Shown: positions 1 through 5,295 of the stretch, one piece after another
Layout: each line of letters begins with the position of its first letter
Position numbering within the stretch: the stretch's first letter is position 1
From: an uncultured Flavihumibacter sp.
Lineage (GTDB): Bacteria; Bacteroidota; Bacteroidia; Chitinophagales; Chitinophagaceae
Direction: 5' to 3'
DNA: 7,528 bases
NCBI GenBank assembly: GCA_946481605.1
Contig: CAMLPA010000152.1
Location: 1 to 7,528, forward strand
Notes under the pieces: model-generated
Told to the model about the DNA's origin: nothing
The model's input: only the letters and a program-made list of their open reading frames with translations
Database searches by the model: none
Position numbers and translations under genes: made by a program

Positions 1-446
1 CTGCGGGAACCTGGGCTGAAAAAACTTAGCTTTTGTTTGACGATAAAGAAATACAACACGGTCAGGAATATGATGCCCATCAGGCCGTAAATGATCCAGG
101 TGAATTCTTTTGTGGCGAAAAAATCCCAGAAGCTGCGCTCTTTTTTTCTTTTCGGTTTTTTCTTCTCCCAGTAAGTGGAATCGTTCGCATATACGAAGGC
201 GGGGTCCTTTTTTTTCGCATTCAGTTCCGCTTCAGCAATGGTTCTTAACGATGGCGGATCTTTTGGCGGGATCACAATACTATCGATTTGTTCTACACTA
301 TCGGTTTCTTCTTCCCAATCTTCAACGGATAACACCTCCACAGAATCCGTCTCTCCCGATTCATCGAGATAAGTTTTGAGGGATTTTTCCTGCGCCCGGA
401 CCACAGTTCCCATCAACAAAAACAGCAGCAACACTATTTTATGCAT
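1..446 (-). CDS. Partial exported single-pass membrane protein, probably DUF4129-type (3' end outside window)
   Basis: Only the first 148 codons are present; the gene runs off the left edge. The ATG at 446 opens a reading frame starting MHKIVLLLFLLMGTVVRA, a typical Sec signal peptide with likely cleavage after A18. Residues 28-60 are acidic (Glu/Asp-rich). Residues 93-104 are a Lys/Arg cluster following a Tyr-Trp pair. One transmembrane helix lies at about residues 117-136, so the N-terminal part is probably periplasmic and the missing C-terminal part cytoplasmic. The start codon lies inside the end of the SpoIIM-family gene, with an 8-base overlap (439-446), which suggests one transcript and coupled translation. 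In Bacteroidota, the gene after SpoIIM is often a DUF4129 protein with this architecture: signal peptide, charged linker, one helix, then the domain. The DUF4129 domain itself is not visible here, so the family name is inferred from layout and neighbours. Confidence 0.7.
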   Translation of the reverse strand, partial: MHKIVLLLFLLMGTVVRAQEKSLKTYLDESGETDSVEVLSVEDWEEETDSVEQIDSIVIPPKDPPSLRTIAEAELNAKKKDPAFVYANDSTYWEKKKPKRKKERSFWDFFATKEFTWIIYGLMGIIFLTVLYFFIVKQKLSFFSPGSR

Positions 447-1404
447 GGGCCGGGTTTGAAGATTCAACATGGCGTGCCAACCTGATAGGATGCCAGACAA
501 AGTACCATATCATAAACCAGAGTGACCCCGCCAGTATAGCGATGCTCAACCAAACGGGCATGCTGGTGTGGCGCGTGATAAATCCTTCGAGAAACGCGGC
601 GCATATAAAAACGGGCACTAACCCGATCATCAGTTTCACGCCGTCTTTGGCACCGGCTTTCAGTGATTGCCCCCTTGTTTTCGTGCCGGGGAACAGGATG
701 CTGTTACCGAGTACAAGTCCCGCGCCGCCTGAAAGTATGATGGATAAAATCTCCAGGGTGCCATGGATCCAGATGACCAATACAGAATCCCAACCGAGTC
801 CTTTGGAGAAAAAATAATATTGGAATGCGCCGAGCATGATGCCATTGACAAACAGTATCCAGATGGTGCCGATGGAAAAAAAGAAGCCCATCACAAAGGC
901 CAGGAAAGACACCTGGATATTGTTGAGTGCGATGCGGATGAACATGGTAAGCTGGTCCTGGCTTTTATAGACGCCGAAGGGATCGCCACGCGAGATGTTG
1001 TCTTCCGTCATTTCCACATATTGGTTGCCCAGCACACCTCTTACGAAACTATCGTCCTGTGCAGCGGAGAAAGCCGCGAGGATGGCGCAGGAAACAAATA
1101 CGAGGAACGCGTACAACAGTTGCCGGTGGTGTTTTCTTACCACGAGGGGCAGTTCCGTGCGCCAGAAATCCAGGAGCCGCGATTTTTTCTCTTTTTTGTT
1201 GCTGAAGATGGAGAGATAGGTTTGCGAGGCCAGACCGTTAAGGTAACGGGTAACATTACTCGCAGGATAAAAAGTGCGCGCATAACCAAGATCGTTGACG
1301 AGATCGGTGAACCGGTGTGCCGTTTCATCGGGGTCATCGGAAGGTTCATGCTGGTATTTTTTCCACTTGTCGATATTTTTCCTGACGAAAAATCCTTCTC
1401 TCAC
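439..1404 (-). CDS. SpoIIM-family (stage II sporulation protein M / DUF95) integral membrane protein
   Basis: A 321-residue polytopic protein. After a soluble N-terminus of about 90 residues (beginning MREGFFVRKN, with W14 and an acidic DDPDE stretch) come hydrophobic segments at about 95-115, 163-200 (probably two helices), 207-233, 256-277 and 284-303. The family hallmark is the helix with H214, E218 and the small-residue run SGGAG (225-229); a second conserved-looking Glu lies in LEGF (272-275). Family members in sporulating Firmicutes act in engulfment, but Bacteroidota do not sporulate, and the role here is unknown. The homologues sit in a membrane cluster with RDD and DUF4129 proteins. 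The start is GTG (1404-1402); MREG-type N-termini are usual for these homologues, and no convincing ATG lies just upstream. The gene is divergent from the RDD gene and overlaps the downstream gene by 8 bases. The family call is secure; the function is not. Confidence 0.9.
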   Translation of the reverse strand: MREGFFVRKNIDKWKKYQHEPSDDPDETAHRFTDLVNDLGYARTFYPASNVTRYLNGLASQTYLSIFSNKKEKKSRLLDFWRTELPLVVRKHHRQLLYAFLVFVSCAILAAFSAAQDDSFVRGVLGNQYVEMTEDNISRGDPFGVYKSQDQLTMFIRIALNNIQVSFLAFVMGFFFSIGTIWILFVNGIMLGAFQYYFFSKGLGWDSVLVIWIHGTLEILSIILSGGAGLVLGNSILFPGTKTRGQSLKAGAKDGVKLMIGLVPVFICAAFLEGFITRHTSMPVWLSIAILAGSLWFMIWYFVWHPIRLARHVESSNPAHA

Positions 1405-1496
1405 AGGTAAATGTTTACATTCACGAAGAAATAGCCTGGTTTAACGGGAATAAATATAACAGATAAATTTCCAATCTTCACGCCAACTTTGAAAAT
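1405..1496. promoter_or_regulatory. Divergent intergenic region between the SpoIIM-family and RDD genes
   Basis: The 92-base spacer must hold the starts of transcription for both directions. On the plus strand, TAAATTTC at 1464-1471 is one mismatch from the Bacteroidota -7 element TAnnTTTG, with TTTA at 1440-1443 about 20 bases upstream as a possible -33 element. On the minus strand, the complement of 1451-1458 reads TATATTTA, also one mismatch from the -7 consensus, but it has no well-spaced -33 partner. The two candidates nearly abut, so the two promoters might share control. This is pattern matching only in AT-rich DNA. Confidence 0.3.
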
Positions 1497-2213
1497 ATGT
1501 CGGTGGTTCTGCTGGATACTGGTTTTAACATTGAAGTGGCCTTCAAACTGGCGCCATTCCACAAACGTTTGCTGGCATGGGTGGTGGACTTCGCGATCCT
1601 GCTCTCCTATTTTTATATCGTGAACCTGATCTTTGGGGAAGCATTCAGTTTATACCGTTTCCGTTTATGGGGATGGATGGAAGCGCTTTTAACACTCCCC
1701 TACCTTTTGTACCACCTGCTTTGTGAAGCGTTGCTGAATGGCCAGTCGATAGGAAAAAAACTATTGAAGATAAGGGTAATCACCGCCGAAGGAGGCGCCC
1801 CGACCATGAGCCAGTATATACTGCGCTGGATGTTCCGGCTGATCGATATGATGCCCTGGGGTATCCCGGCGCTGCTTTCCATTGTACTTACCCCCTCTTC
1901 CCAACGACTGGGCGACCTGGTAGCCGGTACGCTGGTGATTGATACCCGCAATGACCTATCCTGGCAGGACACGGTATTTGAAATGGTGGAAGCACATTAT
2001 GTACCGAAATACCCGGCCGTGATGCAGCTTTCAGACAAAGACATCAATACGTTGAAAAATATCGTTCAGGCGGGAAAGAAGAAAACTGATTTTACCCTCA
2101 ATGCTTCCGTTGCGGAACGGGTTTGTCAGAAGCTGGGCATCAAAACGGAAGAAGCGCCTGAAGATTTTCTCCAAACGCTTCTGAAAGATTATAATTTCTA
2201 CACCAACAATTAA
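1497..2213 (+). CDS. RDD-family membrane protein with C-terminal cytoplasmic extension
   Basis: A 238-residue protein. The RDD domain covers about residues 18-150: R24 and D31 in RLLAWVVDFA; a first helix at 27-46 and a second at about 60-80; the conserved motif GQSIGKKLLKIRV (82-94); R110, R114 and D117 around LRWMFRLID; a third hydrophobic segment at about 118-132; and QRLGDLVAGT (136-145). The names of the family residues (Arg, Asp, Asp) fit R24, D31 and D117. Residues 155-238 are soluble and charged, ending in LLKDYNFY, a tail usual for Bacteroidota members next to SpoIIM. The biochemical role is unknown; some RDD proteins elsewhere have been linked to ion transport, which cannot be assumed here. 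It is transcribed away from the SpoIIM gene. Its TAA overlaps the stop codon of the converging DUF5362-like gene. Confidence 0.9.
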   Translation: MSVVLLDTGFNIEVAFKLAPFHKRLLAWVVDFAILLSYFYIVNLIFGEAFSLYRFRLWGWMEALLTLPYLLYHLLCEALLNGQSIGKKLLKIRVITAEGGAPTMSQYILRWMFRLIDMMPWGIPALLSIVLTPSSQRLGDLVAGTLVIDTRNDLSWQDTVFEMVEAHYVPKYPAVMQLSDKDINTLKNIVQAGKKKTDFTLNASVAERVCQKLGIKTEEAPEDFLQTLLKDYNFYTNN

Positions 2214-2668
2214 GCCAGCGCTGAAAAAGCCGCGATCTGCAGGATGAACATCAATGCATAGATTGCGATAAAAATGATGGTCACAATACCCAGGTATTTG
2301 AATGTTGACTTCAGGTTCGCGAACGAAGAAACCAGTTGCTGTTGGTCATTCGTGCGGAGCGCCCGCTGCATTCTGGTCGCAAAACGGAAAAGATAAAGGC
2401 AGGGAAAAAAATACAGCAATACAAACAATAGCATGAATACTGTTGCTGCAATACCTGCGGCAGCACCCGCTCCCGGCATGTCAACTCCACTGCTTGATGA
2501 TAAAAAGGCGCCCATAAAAGTTCCGGCGAAAAGCCCCATCAGGGCCATGATCCCACATAATATAAAACCGATAATGGCAAGGAACTTCGCCCATTTTGCG
2601 GCTTCCGACAAATGATTTGAAGTGAATGGATCGATTTGTAAATCGAAAAGATTTGGTTGTTGCTCCAT
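2210..2668 (-). CDS. Small three-helix membrane protein, DUF5362-like
   Basis: A 152-residue protein. The hydrophilic N-terminus has NHLSEAAKWAKFL (18-30) leading into transmembrane helix 1 (about 27-51). A Gly/Ala/Ser linker (57-72) is followed by helix 2 (about 73-95). A cytoplasmic-type loop with RFATRMQRALRTNDQQ (95-110) and SFANLKSTFKYLG (115-127) precedes helix 3 (about 124-148). The ETAKWAKF-like start, the basic loop with ND(Q/E), and the FxNLK motif match my recollection of the DUF5362 family, common in Bacteroidota and of unknown function. The start is the ATG at 2668. No Shine-Dalgarno sequence is visible, as is usual in this phylum. It lies 107 bases downstream of proS on the same strand, but a long hairpin lies between, so it may have its own promoter or be attenuated readthrough. 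It converges on the RDD gene. Confidence 0.8.
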   Translation of the reverse strand: MEQQPNLFDLQIDPFTSNHLSEAAKWAKFLAIIGFILCGIMALMGLFAGTFMGAFLSSSSGVDMPGAGAAAGIAATVFMLLFVLLYFFPCLYLFRFATRMQRALRTNDQQQLVSSFANLKSTFKYLGIVTIIFIAIYALMFILQIAAFSALA

Positions 2669-2700
2669 AAATAGGGTTATTTATGGACAAGATAATATTT

Positions 2701-2768
2701 GATTTTGAATTTTGGATGATGGATTTTGAATTGGGGTATTCATTCAAAATCCATCATTTAAATTCATC
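2701..2768. repeat. AT-rich inverted repeat / long hairpin between proS and the DUF5362-like gene
   Basis: A perfect 16-base inverted repeat pairs 2716-2731 (ATGATGGATTTTGAAT) with 2742-2757 around a 10-base loop. Outside it, 2706-2712 pairs with 2760-2766 (TGAATTT/AAATTCA) across a small internal loop, giving a stem of more than 20 pairs. The left arm also carries a direct repeat, GATTTTGAATT, at 2701-2711 and 2722-2732. Elements built from words like ATTCAAAATCCATCAT recur between genes in Bacteroidota genomes in my recollection, so this may be a dispersed REP-like repeat. It lies just after the proS stop codon and could act as a transcription terminator or as a 3'-end stabiliser for the proS mRNA. 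No T-tract typical of a strong intrinsic terminator follows it on the minus strand. Confidence 0.75.
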
Positions 2769-2775
2769 ATTCACT

Positions 2776-4254
2776 CTAGTATGCTCTGGCGAACAAGACC
2801 CTTTCCTTCGCGGGATTTCCACTGAAAACGCAAACACCTTCCTGCTGCGCATTGTTCAGCGGAATACAGCGGATCGTGGCTTTGGTAGCCTCTTTGATCT
2901 TCTCTTCGGTTTCTGAAGTGCCGTCCCAGAAAGCGGAAACGAACCCGCCTTTACCATCGAGCGTAGCCACGAATTCATCCCAGGAGTTCACCTCCGTAAT
3001 GTGTTCATCGCGGTATTGAAGCGCTTTTTGGAACATATTGGCCTGTATCTCATCGAGCAGGGCGGTGAGTACACCAGCGAGTCCTTCGATGGGATAAGTA
3101 TTTTTCTCCTTTGTATCCCTGCGGGCTACTTCAACAGTATTGTTTTCGATATCGCGGGCACCGAGGGCGAGACGGATAGGTACGCCTTTCATTTCGTATT
3201 CGGCGAACTTCCAACCTGGACGGGTATTGTCGTTGTCATCGTACTTCACGCGCACGCCAGCAGCTTTCAGTTGTTTCACCAGTTCGCCCACTTTTTCATC
3301 GATTACCAGTTTCTGATCGGCTCCTTTGTAGATGGGTACGATCACGACCTGAACAGGTGCGATCCGTGGGGGAAGTACCAATCCTTCATCATCGCTGTGT
3401 GCCATTACCAGCGCGCCAATCAAACGGGTAGATACCCCCCAGGAGGTGGCCCATACATAATCGAGTTTGTTCTCTTTGTCTGAGAATTTCACATCAAAAG
3501 CTTTGGCAAAGTTCTGCCCAAGGAAATGGGAGGTGCCTGCCTGAAGCGCCTTGCCGTCCTGCATCAGCGCTTCGATGCAATAGGTATCTTCTGCGCCTGC
3601 GAACCGTTCATTGGCAGTTTTCACCCCTTTGATCACGGGCAACGCCATCCAGTTCTCCACAAAATCAGCATAAACCTCCAGCATCTGCACGGTTTCGGCA
3701 ACGGCCTCTGCTTTGGTGGCATGGGCCGTATGCCCCTCCTGCCAGAGGAACTCCGCCGTTCTCAGAAAGAGACGGGTTCGCATTTCCCAGCGTACCACGT
3801 TCGCCCACTGGTTCACGAGGATAGGGAGATCGCGGTAGGATTGAATCCATCCCTTATAAGTATTCCAGATGATGGCCTCACTTGTTGGACGCACCACCAG
3901 TTCTTCTTCCAGCTTTGCTTCAGGGTCCACCATCAGCGCACCTTTCTTATCGGGATTCGCTTTCAGGCGGTAATGGGTCACCACTGCGCATTCCTTTGCG
4001 AAGCCTTCGGCATTCGTTTCTTCCGCTTCAAACAAACTCTTCGGCACAAACAAAGGAAAATAGGCATTCTGGTGCCCGGTATCCTTGAACATTTTATCGA
4101 GTACATCGCGCATGTTCTCCCAGAGGGCGAAGCCATACGGCTTGATCACCATACATCCCCTTACGGCTGAATAATCGGCCAGGCTCCCTTTGATGATAAG
4201 GTCGTTGTACCATTGGGAATAATCCTGCGCGCGCGATGTGATCTCTTTGCTCAT
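2776..4254 (-). CDS. proS: Prolyl-tRNA synthetase, archaeal/eukaryal-type (class II)
   Basis: A complete 492-residue enzyme that charges tRNA-Pro with proline in the cytoplasm using ATP; the length is normal for the short form without the bacterial editing insertion. Class II motif 1 lies at about 33-56 ([16 protein letters not shown]). Motif 2 lies at about 121-174 (RPTSEAIIW, then [22 protein letters not shown]). Motif 3 lies at about 272-298 ([20 protein letters not shown], then PPRIAP). The proline-site region TSHFLGQNF is at 241-249. The anticodon-binding domain covers about 300-405 ([21 protein letters not shown]). The C-terminal domain ends in VLFARAY, with the family's terminal Tyr. 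The start is the ATG at 4254 and the stop is TAG. Of the four Cys that bind zinc in some family members, only the one at 475 (GVC) seems kept; the partner four residues on reads S478. It is divergent from the lipoprotein gene. Confidence 0.97.
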   Translation of the reverse strand: MSKEITSRAQDYSQWYNDLIIKGSLADYSAVRGCMVIKPYGFALWENMRDVLDKMFKDTGHQNAYFPLFVPKSLFEAEETNAEGFAKECAVVTHYRLKANPDKKGALMVDPEAKLEEELVVRPTSEAIIWNTYKGWIQSYRDLPILVNQWANVVRWEMRTRLFLRTAEFLWQEGHTAHATKAEAVAETVQMLEVYADFVENWMALPVIKGVKTANERFAGAEDTYCIEALMQDGKALQAGTSHFLGQNFAKAFDVKFSDKENKLDYVWATSWGVSTRLIGALVMAHSDDEGLVLPPRIAPVQVVIVPIYKGADQKLVIDEKVGELVKQLKAAGVRVKYDDNDNTRPGWKFAEYEMKGVPIRLALGARDIENNTVEVARRDTKEKNTYPIEGLAGVLTALLDEIQANMFQKALQYRDEHITEVNSWDEFVATLDGKGGFVSAFWDGTSETEEKIKEATKATIRCIPLNNAQQEGVCVFSGNPAKERVLFARAY

Positions 4255-4415
4255 AATATTGTTGTTTAGGCAACTTTAACAGCGGTTTCACAGGCACATT
4301 TGGCCGTTTCACCGATAAAAAAACTTAATTTTATACGTGTCTGAAAAACCGGAGTATCCAAAATTTCAGCACGCAAAAGTAGGAACTTCAATTTTAAAAC
4401 ATTAAACCCTGCTAT
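4255..4415. promoter_or_regulatory. Divergent promoter region between proS and the lipoprotein gene
   Basis: This 161-base spacer carries the 5' regions of both genes. On the minus strand the complement of 4374-4381 reads TACTTTTG, a full match to the Bacteroidota -7 element TAnnTTTG, with TTTA about 21 bases upstream as a possible -33 element; this would give proS a leader of roughly 110 bases. On the plus strand, TAATTTTA at 4326-4333 (one mismatch) lies 23 bases after TTTG at 4299-4302 and could drive the lipoprotein gene with a leader of about 75 bases. If both are right, the two leaders overlap. I see no convincing T-box or riboswitch in the proS leader. Confidence 0.45.
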
Positions 4416-5204
4416 ATGATTTCAAAATATTTCCTTCTGGGCGCGATTGCGGCGATCAGTTTGTCGGCCTGTTCCACTGCGTACAAGGCTGGTCAAACGC
4501 CCGATGACGTGTATTATTCTCCCGGCAGGGAGGGTGATGCTTATGTGGTGATGGAAAACCGCCAGAATAACCAGTACAATAATTACGAGGACCCGGATGA
4601 CCGTTACCTGCGTATGATGGTGCGCAACAGGAACAGGTGGTCTACATTGGATCCTTATTATTACAACAGCATTTACGGTATCAACAACCCCTATTTTTAC
4701 GGCAATAATTTCGGGGTAGGTTTCAATTCAGGTTGGAATAATTACTGGTATTGGAACAACTTCTACAATCCATATATGCCACCGGTACTGGTGATGCCCT
4801 ATTATCCCGTATATCCTGGAAAGCCGGGATCAGGTGGAACCGTAACGTTGCCCAAAACCAATGTAAGGGCGCAGCCGTTTAACCCGTACAGTTATAAGAA
4901 CGGTTATACAAATGGTAATACCAGTCCTACCTCGCCTTCCAACAACAACAATTACAAGGTGAACAATGGTTTCAGAAATGGTAATACCAATGCCAACAGG
5001 GGTTACAACAATTCGAATAACACACAATACAGGCAGAACAACAACAATACGTACACTCCTCCGGCAAATAACAACAGTTATACGCCCACAAGAACTTACA
5101 ACCCGACCAATACCGGATCATCGTCTTCCGGTTCCAGCCGCAGCAGTGGCGGATCAACAGGTGGCGGTGGCGGTGTAGCCCGTCCGGGAAGAGGTGGAAA
5201 CTAA
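4416..5204 (+). CDS. Asn/Tyr/Gly-rich surface or periplasmic lipoprotein of unknown function
   Basis: A 262-residue protein with a lipoprotein signal peptide: MISK, a hydrophobic core, then the lipobox LSAC with C19 as the lipidated residue. The mature part has a moderately complex block (about 20-80) containing KAGQTPDDVYYSPG and DDRYLRMMVRNRNRWSTLD. Next is a Tyr/Asn/Trp/Phe-rich segment (about 81-135, including WNNYWYWNNFYNPYMPP), then a Pro/Gly/Thr linker. A long Asn-rich low-complexity stretch (about 155-232) follows, and then a Ser/Gly-rich tail (234-262) ending in RPGRGGN. I recall similar proteins as unnamed hypotheticals in Bacteroidota, with the N-terminal block the most conserved part. 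No catalytic domain is visible; a structural or surface-adhesive role is only a guess. The barrel gene follows on the same strand 91 bases later, with a hairpin between. The ATG at 4416 is chosen because it gives the full signal peptide. Confidence 0.88.
   Translation: MISKYFLLGAIAAISLSACSTAYKAGQTPDDVYYSPGREGDAYVVMENRQNNQYNNYEDPDDRYLRMMVRNRNRWSTLDPYYYNSIYGINNPYFYGNNFGVGFNSGWNNYWYWNNFYNPYMPPVLVMPYYPVYPGKPGSGGTVTLPKTNVRAQPFNPYSYKNGYTNGNTSPTSPSNNNNYKVNNGFRNGNTNANRGYNNSNNTQYRQNNNNTYTPPANNNSYTPTRTYNPTNTGSSSSGSSRSSGGSTGGGGGVARPGRGGN
4911..4989 (+). repeat. In-frame 13-base direct repeat inside the Asn-rich lipoprotein tract
   Basis: AATGGTAATACCA occurs at 4911-4923 and again at 4977-4989. The offset of 66 bases (22 codons) keeps the frame, so both copies encode Asn-Gly-Asn-Thr (residues 166-169 and 188-191). 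The region between is rich in AAC repeats. It suggests the low-complexity tract grew by in-frame duplication, though the unit between copies has otherwise diverged. Confidence 0.6.
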
Positions 5205-5232
5205 CACAGGAATGATTTTTTAGACCATACAA

Positions 5233-5259
5233 GGAGCCGGCATACCACCGGCTCTCTTT
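5233..5259 (+). terminator. GC-rich hairpin between the lipoprotein and barrel genes, possible attenuating terminator
   Basis: GAGCCGG (5234-5240) pairs perfectly with CCGGCTC (5248-5254) around the loop CATACCA, with one more G-T pair outside. The 3' side continues TCTTT, a weak and interrupted T-tract. It lies 29 bases after the lipoprotein stop and about 40 bases before the barrel start. It could be a partial terminator that lowers readthrough into the barrel gene, or an mRNA processing or stabilising structure. The weak T-tract argues against full termination. Confidence 0.5.
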
Positions 5260-5295
5260 GAAAGCACTATTTTCAGCAACAGACATCCCATTGAA

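Noticed and set aside
33..379. Plus-strand open frames near the left edge
   Set aside because: The minus strand encodes a signal peptide, charged linker and transmembrane helix in continuous frame with correct overlap to SpoIIM, so these are shadows.
763..1410. A 215-codon open frame on the plus strand
   Set aside because: It lies antisense to the well-supported SpoIIM-family gene, has no recognisable motif or signal, and is composed as expected of a shadow frame.
2683..2916. Plus-strand 77-codon frame beginning in the hairpin repeat
   Set aside because: It runs through the inverted repeat and then antisense into proS; no coding signature.
3001..4170. Two long plus-strand open frames (3001-3483 and 3526-4170)
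   Set aside because: Both are antisense to proS, whose motifs cover the full region; the translations are Cys/His/Phe-rich shadow sequence without domains.
4911..5200. CRISPR-like or tandem repeat array in the Asn-rich region
   Set aside because: The repeats are short, irregular and keep a protein reading frame; there are no regular spacers.
4830..5286. Alternative frames within and opposite the lipoprotein tail, including one rich in Cys and His
   Set aside because: These come from the AAC/GGT-rich repeats of the true gene read in other frames or on the other strand.
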